DNA from: Bythopirellula polymerisocia | Lineage (GTDB): Bacteria > Planctomycetota > Planctomycetia > Pirellulales > Lacipirellulaceae | Length of the DNA: 64,000 nucleotides | Assembly (NCBI RefSeq): GCF_007860015.1 | Contig: NZ_SJPS01000001.1 | Coordinates: 992,001-1,056,000 of the forward strand | Reading direction: 5' to 3' | Shown: piece after piece, positions 26,912 to 36,552 of the stretch | Layout: each line of letters opens with the position of its first letter | How positions within the stretch are numbered: the stretch's first letter is position 1 | Position numbers and translations under genes: made by a program | Notes under the pieces: generated by a model | Database searches by the model: none | What the model saw: only the letters and a program-made list of their open reading frames with translations | What the model was told of the DNA's origin: nothing

Positions 26912-27694
26912 ATGGAATTACTTTTACCTGTCATTTCATTGCCAGTCGTTTTGGCCTTCTCGTTGATCATTATCCGAGTGGGGACGATGGCGCTCATGCT
27001 AACGGGCCTGTCTCATGAATCGGCCCGATTTCAGTCTCATTCTGCATTTACTGGAGTTGGCTTCACCACCAGTGAGGCAGAGTCAATCACTATGCATCCG
27101 GTACGTCGCCATATTGTGATGGCGCTCATGATTGCAGGAAACGTGGGCATTGCCACGGCCATCAGCTTCTTCATGCTCTTCTTGCTCAGCGCCAAACAGA
27201 CAGGTTATCAGAATATTGGAACAGGTCTGGTTTTGTTGTTCGTGAGCCTGGCAGCTTTGTGGTTGTTGGCTAGCAGCCGGTGGGTAGAGAACAAGCTAAA
27301 TCGAGTCATTGCATTGGCAATCACCAATCTTTCCCATCTCGATATCAAGGACTATGTATCGCTTCTAGAGTTGTCGAAGGGCTTCTCGGTCACCGAACTC
27401 ACTATAGAGTCAGGGGACTGGGTAGCGGGCAAGACTCTCGCCAGCCTGGGTCTCGCACGTGAAGGCATCCTGGTCCTAGGAATCAAGCGGGAGAATGGCT
27501 CTTACGTAGGCGCACCATCCGGCGATAGCCACATTCACCCAAACGATACCATTGTCGCCTATGGGCCCCTCAAGCGGCTTCAGGAGCTTGCTACACGCCG
27601 TGCAGACGAAGCTGGCAACGCAGCCCACACCTTGGCCGCACAGGCCTATGACGAGTACCTTGCGAAGCTGAAAATCGAGGATCCGAACGTATGA
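26912..27694 (+). CDS. Membrane protein with TrkH-like filter motif and TrkA_C domain
   Basis: The 260-residue protein has an N-terminal span (about residues 5-30), then 'SAFTGVGFTT' at 44-53, which looks like a K+-transporter selectivity-filter strand. Two further spans follow (about 68-92 and 103-123). The C-terminal part (about 150-225) is a TrkA_C (RCK-C) domain: 'FSVTELTIESGDWVAGKTLASLGL', 'GILVLGIKRENGSYVGAP' and 'IHPNDTIVAYGPLKRLQEL'. The set-up suggests a ligand-gated K+ or cation channel subunit, but only part of a normal pore is present. Similar short TrkA_C membrane proteins exist in other bacteria. It ends 10 bases before the convergent glnA. Confidence 0.82.
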   Translation: MELLLPVISLPVVLAFSLIIIRVGTMALMLTGLSHESARFQSHSAFTGVGFTTSEAESITMHPVRRHIVMALMIAGNVGIATAISFFMLFLLSAKQTGYQNIGTGLVLLFVSLAALWLLASSRWVENKLNRVIALAITNLSHLDIKDYVSLLELSKGFSVTELTIESGDWVAGKTLASLGLAREGILVLGIKRENGSYVGAPSGDSHIHPNDTIVAYGPLKRLQELATRRADEAGNAAHTLAAQAYDEYLAKLKIEDPNV

Positions 27695-27704
27695 TCCTTG
27701 GCCC

Positions 27705-29135
27705 CTACATATCGTAGTACAAACAGAATTCGTAAGGATGCGGACGCAAAGCCAGGGCCTCGACTTCGTTCTTCTGTTTGTAGGTGATCCAAGTGTTTAT
27801 CACATCCTGAGTAAACACGTCGCCTCGCAGGAGGAACTCATGATCTCGCGACAACGCGGCCAACGCTTCGCCTAAGGATCCGGGGGTGCTAGGCACCTTG
27901 GCCAGTTCCTCAGGTTCCAAGTCGTAAATGTCTTTGTCCAGCGGTTCACCTGGATGGATCTTGTTCTGAATCCCGTCAATCACAGCCATCATCAAGGCGG
28001 AGAATGCCAGATAGGGATTGGAACTCGGATCGGGGCAGCGGAACTCGATCCGCTTCGCCTTGGGGCTGGGGCTGTACATCGGGATTCGACAGGCTGCCGA
28101 GCGATTACGCTGAGAATAAGCCAAGTTGACAGGTGCCTCATAGCCGGGCACCAAGCGTTTGTAGCTGTTGGTAGTGGGATTGGTGAAGGCCAAGATGGCA
28201 GGGGCATGGGTCAATATTCCGCCAATCGCATAGATCGCCTCGTCACTTAAGCCCGCGTAGCCACCACCGGCAAAGAGAGGTTGTCCACCCTTCCATAGCG
28301 AGATGTGGGTATGCATACCCGACCCATTGTCGCCGTAGAGGGGCTTGGGCATGAAAGTGACGGACTTATTGTGCTTCCATGCGACATTCTTAATGATGTA
28401 CTTGAAGAGGCACATGTCGTCGGCCATTTGCACCAAGTCGTTGTATTTGAGATCGATTTCCGATTGCCCAGCGGTGGCCACTTCATGATGCTGGGCTTCC
28501 ACGTCCAAGCCACACTCGATCATCGTCATCATCATTTCATTGCGGAGATTCATCAGTTGATCCGCCGGCGGCACCGGAAAGTAGCCTTCCTTGTGGCGCA
28601 ATTTGTAGCCCAGGTTGGGGCCATCCCCGGCGCGCTTCATGTCCGTGCCCCGATTCCATTGCGCCTCGTTGCTATCGATAAAGAAATAGCTATGCTGCGG
28701 CGCCTGATCGAAGCGGATGTCGTCAAACACGAAGAATTCGGCCTCGGGGCCGATGTAGCAAGTATCGGCGATGCCGGTGCTCTTGAGGTAGTTCACCGCC
28801 TTGCGAGCTACGTTGCGGGGATCGCGGGTGTAGTCCTCGCGGGTGATGGGGTCCTGGATATTGCAGATCATGCAGAGGGTCGTGATCTCAGTAAATGGAT
28901 CGATGAACGCCGTCTCGGCCTGTGGCACAAGCAGCATGTCGCTTTCGTTGATCGCTTGCCAACCCCGGATGCTCGAGCCATCGAATCCCAAGCCGTCCTC
29001 AAATATTTCTTCTTCGAGCTTCTCGACAGGAATCGTAAAATGCTGCCACAGGCCCGGAAAATCCATGAACCGCAGATCGACTGCACGTACCCCACGTTCG
29101 CGGCAGAGAGCCAAGACATCTTGAGGCGTTAACAT
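27705..29135 (-). CDS. glnA: Type I glutamine synthetase
   Basis: Glutamine synthetase makes glutamine from glutamate, ammonia and ATP. From ATG 29135 (preceded by AAGGGG) the 476-residue product has GSI length and start ([23 protein letters not shown]). It has the substrate/metal motifs '[10 protein letters not shown]', '[10 protein letters not shown]', '[11 protein letters not shown]' and 'NRSAACRIP'. '[13 protein letters not shown]' contains the tyrosine that is adenylylated in GSI-beta enzymes, so covalent regulation is plausible. It lies directly downstream of a type II enzyme but is separated from it by a terminator. Confidence 0.97.
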   Translation of the reverse strand: MLTPQDVLALCRERGVRAVDLRFMDFPGLWQHFTIPVEKLEEEIFEDGLGFDGSSIRGWQAINESDMLLVPQAETAFIDPFTEITTLCMICNIQDPITREDYTRDPRNVARKAVNYLKSTGIADTCYIGPEAEFFVFDDIRFDQAPQHSYFFIDSNEAQWNRGTDMKRAGDGPNLGYKLRHKEGYFPVPPADQLMNLRNEMMMTMIECGLDVEAQHHEVATAGQSEIDLKYNDLVQMADDMCLFKYIIKNVAWKHNKSVTFMPKPLYGDNGSGMHTHISLWKGGQPLFAGGGYAGLSDEAIYAIGGILTHAPAILAFTNPTTNSYKRLVPGYEAPVNLAYSQRNRSAACRIPMYSPSPKAKRIEFRCPDPSSNPYLAFSALMMAVIDGIQNKIHPGEPLDKDIYDLEPEELAKVPSTPGSLGEALAALSRDHEFLLRGDVFTQDVINTWITYKQKNEVEALALRPHPYEFCLYYDM

Positions 29136-29206
29136 GCGTGTCCCCTTTACTGAAAGAGAAGAATTGATTCGGCTCCTACCACTTGAGTGACACGATACAA
29201 TAGAAA

Positions 29207-29238
29207 ACCCCTCCTGGCCAGCGGTGGCCAAAAGGGGT
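29207..29238 (-). terminator. Intrinsic terminator between glnII and glnA
   Basis: On the minus strand, ACCCCTTTTGGCCA (29225-29238) pairs with TGGCCAGGAGGGGT (29207-29220) with two mismatches around CCGC, and is followed by TTTTCTATTG. This would end transcription of the type II gene and make glnA a separate unit. Confidence 0.75.
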
Positions 29239-29273
29239 CTTCAAGAGCTTAGCGGCCATCAACGGGCCGACGG

Positions 29274-30263
29274 TTAGGAACGTAGAGTCGCCAGAATCTC
29301 ACGAACCACCTTATAGGGATCGGCATTGGAAGCTGGACGGCGATCTTCCAAGTAACCCTTCCAGCCATTCTGCACGGTGCCGATTGGAATTCGGATCGAT
29401 GAACCTCGATCGCTAACTCCGTAGGAGAATTTCTCTATCGACTGCGTTTCGTGCAAACCGGTCAGGCGCTGATCGTTGTCCGACCCGTAAGAAGCGATGT
29501 GCTGCTTATGACGTGCGCTGAACTTTTCGCAGATTCCTTTGATTAGTTCCTCGCCACCCTTATCACGAATCGGAGTGGTGGAGAAATTGGTGTGCATACC
29601 GCTGCCGTTCCAGTCCCCTTTGATCGGCTTGGGATGAAGTTCGATATTTACATGGTGCTTTTCACCAGCACGATGCAACAGGAAGCGGCTCAACCACAGG
29701 TCATCGCAGGCCTGCTTGGCACCCTTACCAAAGAGTTGGTATTCCCACTGGCCTTTCATCACTTCGGCATTGATCCCCGTGACAGACAGACCCGCTTCGA
29801 GACAGGCATCCAGATGCTCCTCAACAATATCGCGGCCGACACAGTTCATGATACCAACCGAACAGTAGTAAGGTCCCTGGGGACCAGGATATCCATCGAC
29901 GGGGAAGCCTAGTGGCTTGCCATTCTTCATGATGGTGTATTCCTGCTCAAAGCCAAGCCACAGATCAGGATCGTCCTCGAAAGTGCCACGCCCATTGGAA
30001 GGATGAACCGAACCATCCGCATTGAGCACTTCGCACATCACCAAGGAGGCATTCTTGCGGCTCGGATCTTTGATCATCCGGACTGGCTTGAGCAAGCAAT
30101 CTGAGCTGTGCCCCTCGGCCTGTTGGGTGCTACTGCCGTCGAACGACCAACCTGGGCAGTCCTCAGGTTTCTTTGGTTCGCTATCGACGATCTTGGTCTT
30201 GCTACGAATGTTGGGCTCGGGCTTGTAGCCGTCGAGCCAGATGTACTCTAACTTGTAACTCAT
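29274..30263 (-). CDS. glnII: Type II (eukaryote-like) glutamine synthetase
   Basis: The 329-residue enzyme is clearly the shorter GSII type: 'LEYIWLDGY', 'PGWSFDGSSTQQAEGHSSDC', 'WLGFEQEYTIM', 'GINAEVMKGQWEYQ', 'GDWNGSGMHTNFST' and 'DRGSSIRIP' all follow GSII order. It does the same reaction as GlnA but lacks the adenylylation loop. The ATG at 30263 has an AGGAG site 11 bases upstream. It sits directly upstream of the GSI gene on the same strand; both synthetases adjacent is notable. No nitrogen regulator (PII, NtrC) is in the neighbourhood. Confidence 0.97.
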   Translation of the reverse strand: MSYKLEYIWLDGYKPEPNIRSKTKIVDSEPKKPEDCPGWSFDGSSTQQAEGHSSDCLLKPVRMIKDPSRKNASLVMCEVLNADGSVHPSNGRGTFEDDPDLWLGFEQEYTIMKNGKPLGFPVDGYPGPQGPYYCSVGIMNCVGRDIVEEHLDACLEAGLSVTGINAEVMKGQWEYQLFGKGAKQACDDLWLSRFLLHRAGEKHHVNIELHPKPIKGDWNGSGMHTNFSTTPIRDKGGEELIKGICEKFSARHKQHIASYGSDNDQRLTGLHETQSIEKFSYGVSDRGSSIRIPIGTVQNGWKGYLEDRRPASNADPYKVVREILATLRS

Positions 30264-30924
30264 CTTTAATAACGCTCCTCAAATGGTTTGGATGCAAACT
30301 TGTGATGCGCTTCCTTGCAGAAGTGTGTTGTCGCTCCTTGGTCGCCCCTCGCTATGCTGTGCCACGTGCCCGTAGCCGCTTAGCCGACAACAACTTGATA
30401 TCGCCTCGACAGACAGTGAATTTCTCCACTGCCGCCGTCAAATGGGAAATGCCGGTTCCAGACCGTGTCCGCAATCCATCGACAAGCCCATATCCTAGAA
30501 AGATTGGTGCCTGACCGCTAGACGCCGACAACGGGTTTGAAACCGAACTGGAACCACGCTGCAGCTCTGCACCCCTGGGAAAGGAGTGCGTGCCAAAAAA
30601 GCAAGAAATCCGCCTTTGTTCTACCACCCTCTCCCGGATTTCTGCGAACGAGACAGGGCACTCAGAGGGAGAGCAATCTGGGTGCCAATCTCATCAAAAA
30701 GTGGTGGTATTTTCTCTAAGCAGTTATATGGCATATACTTAAACCTCCATGCCTGATTCCCAAGTATTTTTCGCGAGCCCATTTGTTGCACGACCAGGAT
30801 GCATCGAATGCCTGATCGCTGGGCACTACGAACTGTTTAGTTTGCGGTGTATAGTCCTGGCTGCCCTCAATTGTCGCCCATAATCCCATCGTCATCTCAT
30901 CCGCACCTATCCTATCATAGCAAG
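30264..30924. other. Non-coding stretch between divergent glnII and kinase genes
   Basis: About 660 bases without a supported gene; short open frames here have no protein-like features. I looked for a sigma-54 site upstream of glnII and found no good GG-N10-GC match. No long inverted repeat was seen. Confidence 0.5.
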
Positions 30925-31926
30925 ATGACCGAACTGCCGACCCCTCCTCAACGCAAACTGAATTTCTTGCCGACTTCGGCCAACTTCAAGCTGCTGGAAC
31001 CCTTGGGGGTCGGCACCGTGGGAGTGGTTTATCGTGCCGAGAGCCCTGACATAAGCGAGCCCGTGGCGGTCAAGCTCCTCCACCCGACGATTGCGCATGA
31101 TGAGAATATCGTGGATCGCTTCCAACGAGAAATCGTCATTATGGAACGGCTCAACCATCCGCACATTGTCCGCAACTACGGTGGTGGCATGATGGATGGT
31201 CAATATTTCTATGCCATGCAACTCTTGGAAAGTGGCACGCTGAAAGACCGCATCAAGAAGTTTGGCCCGCTCCCTTGGCCACAAGCAGCGGCTTTCGCTG
31301 CACAAATCGCTTCGGCCTTACAGCATGCCCACAACCACGGCATCATTCACCGCGATCTCAAAACCAGCAATCTCTTCTTCAACAAGGAAGGAAAGCTGCT
31401 GCTAGGAGATTTCGGTATTGCCCGCGATACCCACGATGCCGACATTACCGGCGTAGGAATCACAGTCGGCACATACGCCTACATGTCACCCGAACAAATC
31501 TGTGGTGACAAGGAAATCACTGGCAAGGCTGACCTCTATTCCCTGGGTTGTGTCATGATGGAGATGCTAACTGGCCAGCCCCCCTTCATGGGAGCCAATT
31601 TTGCCCAAGTCTGGGGCCAGCATCTCAACGATAAACCTCCAGGAATCCGAGAGCGTGGTATCGAGTGCCCGGAATGGCTGGAGAAAATCGTCCTCCAACT
31701 TCTAGAAAAAGACCCCGAGCGCCGCCCCTTTAATGCCCGGGCTGTGCAAGGCAATTTGAAGGATCACCTGATCGAAGAATTTGGTCCGGACCTATCGCAT
31801 CTCACACGGGACTTACCGCCACTGGAAGATGTTCAATCACCCGAAAGTCCCTCCAGTAGCCGCATCGTTTTCGTGATATTGCTCTTGGCCGCCTTAGTCG
31901 CCGCCGCCGTAGTCCTCGGCAAGTAA
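30925..31926 (+). CDS. Membrane-anchored Ser/Thr protein kinase (PknB/Hanks type)
   Basis: From ATG 30925 the 333-residue product has a complete kinase domain: glycine loop LGVGTVGVVYRA, VAVKLL (ATP lysine), HRDLKTSN (catalytic loop), DFGIA, and 'GTYAYMSPEQ' as the activation-segment end. A short linker and a single C-terminal membrane span (about 308-329, 'VFVILLLAALVAAAVVL') follow, with no outside sensor domain. It therefore signals from the inner face of the membrane. Planctomycetes carry many such kinases. Targets are unknown. Confidence 0.94.
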   Translation: MTELPTPPQRKLNFLPTSANFKLLEPLGVGTVGVVYRAESPDISEPVAVKLLHPTIAHDENIVDRFQREIVIMERLNHPHIVRNYGGGMMDGQYFYAMQLLESGTLKDRIKKFGPLPWPQAAAFAAQIASALQHAHNHGIIHRDLKTSNLFFNKEGKLLLGDFGIARDTHDADITGVGITVGTYAYMSPEQICGDKEITGKADLYSLGCVMMEMLTGQPPFMGANFAQVWGQHLNDKPPGIRERGIECPEWLEKIVLQLLEKDPERRPFNARAVQGNLKDHLIEEFGPDLSHLTRDLPPLEDVQSPESPSSSRIVFVILLLAALVAAAVVLGK

Positions 31927-31987
31927 ATTCGTTAGCCGCGATGGGCCTGCCGATTTTAGCGAGGTGGAGCGGAGCGAGTAATATCCG

Positions 31988-32902
31988 CTACCTTGAGGGG
32001 TAGTAGGAGTGAACCGCCATGAGTAGCTCTCCTGAGGATCTGTAACCAATGCCGTTTTCAGTCAGGGCCATTGTTACTGGGCCCTTCAGCGTCGCCTCTA
32101 TCGTACGGGACGTGGCAATCTCGATCGCCACACTGCCCGTGGCTACCACATGCAGTGGTGCTTCCGAATTCCCAGCGGTTGCGATCCTCGCTGTAAACAC
32201 AGCACACTCCCTGCCATCCGCGGTTCGCAATTCGTCAAGCCGGAGTTCAAATTTTCTAACGTCTCCCATCTTGCTGAAACCCATCATATCGGCGGCTATC
32301 TCGAGAGGGACATTCAGGGTATCACCGATTTGAATTTGCCGAGCAAGCAAGAACTCGGCCAGTGGATTCGGCTTACCAAAATTCTCCATACTTTTGAGGA
32401 CGACTTCGAATTCCTCCCGAGTTGGAATCGCCCCTGCGGAATCCGTGATAATCAATTGGTCCTGGTCTCGGACAATCATATAACTCTTGCCTTCGACCAC
32501 TTGAGCACTCTCTTGGTCGGGCTGAGGGTTTTCGGGCGACATCTGCCGAGCAAGCGGGTAGAAGACCTTCGCTCGGAGCGCCTGGCCACCGGTGACTTCG
32601 AGTACTTCGATTTCCCGTTCTTGGCGACTCCGCATCGCCGTTTTGCTGTCGCTGGCAACCTGACCTGCTTGTTCGATCACTGTGCGAAGCTCAAGTTCCA
32701 TTCCAACTCGCTGCACTACCCGATCACCTACTCGAGTCGGTTGCTGGGAGAACGTGATATGCTTGCTGAGTGCTGTGTCCTTAGTCGTTGAAATTTTTTC
32801 TGTGTGCGTCGCTTGCTGAACCGATGGCTCGGCGGAAGACATGCCGTGTGATGAAAGCGCCAACGCAAGCGACGAGAGATAAAGATGCAGTGTGTATCGC
32901 AT
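31988..32902 (-). CDS. Secreted hypothetical protein
   Basis: The 304-residue product has a signal peptide (about residues 1-24, cleaved near 'SSAEP'). The rest alternates strands and turns, e.g. 'ELELRTVIEQAGQVASDSK', 'GDTLNVPLEIAADMMGF' and 'TRTIEATLKGPVTMALTENG', giving a beta-rich secreted protein. I do not recognise the family. The plain promoter region is shared with no other gene. The downstream kinase gene is convergent and ends 60 bases away. Confidence 0.8.
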   Translation of the reverse strand: MRYTLHLYLSSLALALSSHGMSSAEPSVQQATHTEKISTTKDTALSKHITFSQQPTRVGDRVVQRVGMELELRTVIEQAGQVASDSKTAMRSRQEREIEVLEVTGGQALRAKVFYPLARQMSPENPQPDQESAQVVEGKSYMIVRDQDQLIITDSAGAIPTREEFEVVLKSMENFGKPNPLAEFLLARQIQIGDTLNVPLEIAADMMGFSKMGDVRKFELRLDELRTADGRECAVFTARIATAGNSEAPLHVVATGSVAIEIATSRTIEATLKGPVTMALTENGIGYRSSGELLMAVHSYYPSR

Positions 32903-33056
32903 AGCACGTGTCCTGATGAGTCGTAACCCGCGTAACTTAGGCGAGTCTTTCCGAAACTGGAATGGCGACCGCGTCGCTCAGGTTTTCGAGTCTCGGAGAG
33001 ACTCAATTTCAGTGCGAAGAGTCTTGCAACTCTCCATGGAGGTCAACATCGATTCG

Positions 33057-33956
33057 TCAGCTAGCATTGGCCGGAATCAGGGCATCGAGCGCCCGCCAGG
33101 CGATTTGCCAAGAAGAGGTTCCTTGGTCGTAGGTTTCCCACCACTGGAGCAGCATCTTGGCCAGTTCGCTCTGATTGTCCCGCTCCAAACACCAGCACTC
33201 TAATGCCCGCTGGACAGTAGTAACGTCACAAGTCGCCCATTCCACGCCCTCAGCCGCAGCAAGAACCGCTGGGATCGTCGCCAACTGTGCCAGCCGATCC
33301 AGTCGATCTCCGGCGACCGCATCGGCATAGATCGGCGCGTCGACTTGGAGCTGCGCCAGTAGCCACCCCAGTCTCAGAGCTTCAGGTAAATCTAGATGAG
33401 GGTTAGTTAACACCCCTTCAATGACCACTCGATTGAAGCGAGGATACGCACAACCATATCCTCCTACAAACGGGGCCACGAGCACCACTTCAGCCGTCTC
33501 GGCGACGAAGGATTCTTCGGTCGATCGAGCCAGCTGCCTCAGCAAACCCGGTCCACGGGCCTCCCACTGCTCGTGCAAGGGGCGTGCTCGCAGGGCTAAC
33601 TCGTCGACCAACTCTGGCCGCTCGGCAAGGGCGCGCGTTTCCAGGCCACTAATGGCCGCAGACAGGACGCTGAGTCGCTGTTCAGTCGCTGCAGTTTGGC
33701 CGTATATGCGAGAGAGGACGATTTCTGATAATTGGCGATTGTTCTCGTACTCCGGAGCCAGGCAAACCAGCATTTCGAGGATTTTGGTCACTTCCAGGCC
33801 ACAATCCTTGATGCTTTCCACAAGGCAATCGCCCGGTTCTTGCAGAATCTCTGCAAGCGAATTGTTGACGGCAGGCAGTCCCTTCACGGCGGACAGTACG
33901 GCGTACAAAGAACTGGCTGAAAGATCGGCCTTCCAACGGAGATTCGTGTTGGTCAT
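33057..33956 (-). CDS. Hypothetical helical protein
   Basis: The 299-residue product has no signal peptide or membrane span. It is Leu/Ala-rich and helical throughout, with 'ERPELVDELALRARPLHEQWEARG' and 'ALECWCLERDNQSELAKMLLQWWETYDQGTSSWQIAWRALDAL' as its most distinctive parts. One short glycine-rich segment (VLVAPFVGGYGCAYPRFN) breaks the pattern. Family unknown to me. Confidence 0.75.
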   Translation of the reverse strand: MTNTNLRWKADLSASSLYAVLSAVKGLPAVNNSLAEILQEPGDCLVESIKDCGLEVTKILEMLVCLAPEYENNRQLSEIVLSRIYGQTAATEQRLSVLSAAISGLETRALAERPELVDELALRARPLHEQWEARGPGLLRQLARSTEESFVAETAEVVLVAPFVGGYGCAYPRFNRVVIEGVLTNPHLDLPEALRLGWLLAQLQVDAPIYADAVAGDRLDRLAQLATIPAVLAAAEGVEWATCDVTTVQRALECWCLERDNQSELAKMLLQWWETYDQGTSSWQIAWRALDALIPANAS

Positions 33957-34215
33957 GGGCCAATAGTGCGCGCAGTGCTTTCATCACGTCAAGAGTGTTT
34001 TGCTTCACATTGTGGAGAGCATAGATCTCGCCGCCAGACGGGGTGGAGCAAATTTCTCACATCTATCCTCTAACCAATATCTACTACTCAATTTCGCCCT
34101 GGTGAGCTTGTGGAACCGTTGCTATGATCCCCGCCCCGTTGCCGACTCGTCGGTGCTCCGATAGCAGACCTCTGTGGAAACTCGCTCCGCACCTGCCCAA
34201 AAAGAGACCATCCTT

Positions 34216-35262
34216 ATGCAACTTTCGATGAGACTTTTGACCCTCACTTTGTTGATTTGCTCCGTGCCTACGGTCAGCGGCCAGACGCAACTGCCGAGCA
34301 CTGCAGCTACCGTACCGCAGCAGTTCCCTGCAGAGCAACCGACTGCTTTGGGAGGTTTGCAACAACCGAGCCAGTTGCCAACCACTACCCTTGAGCAAAC
34401 GCAGGCGGTTGGCGCACCACTAGCACAAGTTACTTCAGTCCCCGCCCAGCAACCTCCGGGTGCCATAGCCCCCACGGAGCAAGCAGCGTTTGGCCCACCT
34501 TTCCAACTCGATGCGGTCGAACAGCAATTCGTCGACCAGATACTGCAGATGTGGGAAAATGCGGGGGCGAATATCAAGACCTACGATTGCCGGTTCGAAC
34601 GCTGGGAGTACGATCCAGTCTTCGGTCCATCAAACGACCCCATGATCAAGTGTACGGGACAACTCACTTATGCAAAGCCTGACAAGGGGAGCTTCAAGAT
34701 CGAAGATATCCAACGGTACGTGCAAAAGGACCCCGAAAAGCCGGGGGAGTACGTCCTACAGAAAGAGGAAGTGGGCGAACATTGGGTCTGCGATGGCAAG
34801 GCGATCTACGAATACAAACACGACAAGAAGCAGCTCGTCGTGCAACCGCTGCCTGAGGAAATGCGGGGCAAATCGATCGTCGATGGTCCGCTTCCCTTTC
34901 TATTCGGCGCCGAGGCTGCCAAGCTGAAGGCTCGCTACTGGATCCGCAGTCGCCAGGGCAACGCAGCAGAAATCTGGCTCGAAGCCTACCCTCGCACCCA
35001 AGCCGATGCCGCAAACTATCACCATGTCGACGTCATGCTCGAACGCAAAACGATGATGCCTAAGGCGATTCAAGTCCACATGCCCAATGGCAGTAGTCGA
35101 GCCGTATACATGTTTGAAAAACCCTCAGTCAACGGCGCGCTGAATCAACTGTTCGGAGCACTGTTCAACTCGCCTCGGACCCCGCTCGGCTGGACCCGAG
35201 TTGTAGAAGAATTACCCACGGCTCCGCAGGCAGCCCAATCTTCAGACACTCAGTTGAAGTGA
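34216..35262 (+). CDS. TIGR03009-type secreted planctomycete protein
   Basis: From ATG 34216 the 348-residue protein has a signal peptide (about residues 1-22) and a Gln/Pro/Ala-rich linker. The conserved domain (about 100-335) has 'QMWENAGANIKTYDCRFERW', 'DKGSFKIEDIQRYVQ', 'EHWVCDGKAIYEYKHDKKQLV' and 'GPLPFLFGAEAAKLKARYWI'. This is the TIGR03009 planctomycete domain, which resembles LolA/LolB-like lipoprotein carriers. The exact role is unknown. An alternative ATG is at 34228. The gene ends 11 bases before the convergent glycosyltransferase. Confidence 0.88.
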   Translation: MQLSMRLLTLTLLICSVPTVSGQTQLPSTAATVPQQFPAEQPTALGGLQQPSQLPTTTLEQTQAVGAPLAQVTSVPAQQPPGAIAPTEQAAFGPPFQLDAVEQQFVDQILQMWENAGANIKTYDCRFERWEYDPVFGPSNDPMIKCTGQLTYAKPDKGSFKIEDIQRYVQKDPEKPGEYVLQKEEVGEHWVCDGKAIYEYKHDKKQLVVQPLPEEMRGKSIVDGPLPFLFGAEAAKLKARYWIRSRQGNAAEIWLEAYPRTQADAANYHHVDVMLERKTMMPKAIQVHMPNGSSRAVYMFEKPSVNGALNQLFGALFNSPRTPLGWTRVVEELPTAPQAAQSSDTQLK

Positions 35263-35273
35263 TACGAGAATCT

Positions 35274-36428
35274 TTAGCCCAGTATCTCGCGATACACCTG
35301 TGCAACACTCCCCGCCATCGCGCTGGCTGAGAAATTAGCACTGTGTTGACTGCGAGCATGTCGGCATAGCGATTCGTAATCGAATGGACTGTCATCTCGG
35401 ACGATTTCGCCAATCGCGGCGGCGAGTCCTGTAGCATTGCCGGGCTCCACGAGCAATCCGTCCACTCCCTGCCGCACCGCGCTGGGTATGCCTTCAACCG
35501 CACTCGCCACTACAGGCACTCCGGCTGCTAAGGCCTCCAGCACCACCATCGGCAGGCCCTCACCAAACAAGCTGGGCAGTACGAAGAGATCGACTTTGCG
35601 GAGCTCTGCGTGGATATCGCTCACAAAGCCGGTCCAGGTAATCAGACCAGTGATGCCAAGTTTTTCTGCTATTCCCATGACTTCACACTGGTAGCCATGT
35701 GTTTCGAAGGGGCCGATGGCTCGGAGGCGTACGTCATGGCCGTCGGCTCGCAGCAAGTCGAGGGCTTCGAGCAGGACTTCAATTCCTTTGCGCGGCCGAA
35801 AGAGGGCTGCCATCCCGAGTGTCCACTGACCGGTGGGTCGAGTGCGGCTGAATTCCTCCACTCCAGGTACCCCGTTTGGGACATAAGAGATTTTTTGCGG
35901 AGCGAAGCCTTGCGAGATCATCAACTCTTGGAGGCTCGGTGATACGGTTATGAGGCGCGATGCACGTCTTAGCAGCCAATGTTCCAACTTGGCGTTAACC
36001 ACGTTCTGCAGCCATCTTGTTGAATCTTTACCAGTGGGACTGTGGACATGATAGACCAGTGGCACATCGGCCAGTCGGGCTGCAATAGCTCCGGCGAGCA
36101 GAGACCGTGGTGTGTGGGCGTGGACGAGGGCGTAGTCTTCCTGGCGAATCAGCTCGGCAAGCTTGCGACCGCATTGCCAGTCAAATCTGCTCCGCATGGG
36201 GGTCCGATAGAGCTGTGTGGTCCGCGACATGCGCACCTCAGGAAACCGATCCGGCTTCACACATGCAAATGTTACGTCGTAGCCAAACTGAGGAAGCTCT
36301 TGGGCGAGCAAGTCCTGCACCCTCTCGGCCCCCGAATAGTGCTCGCCATTAATGACGTGCAGTACGCGCTGGGTAGAGACGGCCGGTGCAAACGGCTCAT
36401 CAGGGGGTGCAAATAGAGTTTCCGTCAT
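35274..36428 (-). CDS. GT4-family glycosyltransferase
   Basis: The 384-residue protein has the GT-B fold of family GT4: the acceptor-side start 'RVLHVINGEHYSGAERV', 'YALVHAHTPRSLLAG', 'VYHVHSPTGKDSTRW', and the donor-side 'ISYVPNGV'. The nucleotide-sugar motif 'FGEGLPMVVLEALAAGVPVVAS' carries the E-x7-E pair. It transfers a sugar to an unknown acceptor; surface polysaccharide is the likely target. No other polysaccharide genes are nearby. The upstream palindrome (36492-36523) belongs to fusA. Confidence 0.92.
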   Translation of the reverse strand: MTETLFAPPDEPFAPAVSTQRVLHVINGEHYSGAERVQDLLAQELPQFGYDVTFACVKPDRFPEVRMSRTTQLYRTPMRSRFDWQCGRKLAELIRQEDYALVHAHTPRSLLAGAIAARLADVPLVYHVHSPTGKDSTRWLQNVVNAKLEHWLLRRASRLITVSPSLQELMISQGFAPQKISYVPNGVPGVEEFSRTRPTGQWTLGMAALFRPRKGIEVLLEALDLLRADGHDVRLRAIGPFETHGYQCEVMGIAEKLGITGLITWTGFVSDIHAELRKVDLFVLPSLFGEGLPMVVLEALAAGVPVVASAVEGIPSAVRQGVDGLLVEPGNATGLAAAIGEIVRDDSPFDYESLCRHARSQHSANFSASAMAGSVAQVYREILG

Positions 36429-36491
36429 ACGGAAAGTCTAGGTCACATGCACCAGGTGCGATTATGCCGATTCTAGGGAGCAGATACGTCA

Positions 36492-36523
36492 AACGCCCAG
36501 GGGGTTGCAACCCCCTGGGCGTT
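36492..36523 (-). terminator. Perfect 32-nt palindrome after fusA
   Basis: AACGCCCAGGGGG-TTGCAA-CCCCCTGGGCGTT is a perfect inverted repeat 30 bases after the fusA stop (minus strand). It is followed on the minus strand only by 'TGACG', with TTT from the arm end, so the T-run is short. It is a likely but not textbook terminator. Confidence 0.6.
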
Positions 36524-36552
36524 GGCGGTGTTTACAAATCTTCCATGTGGTT

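Noticed and set aside
30040..30300. Possible sigma-54 promoter upstream of glnII
   Set aside because: The best candidate (tggcacagcatagcg, upstream at about 30356-30370 on the minus strand) has 9, not 10, bases between GG and GC.
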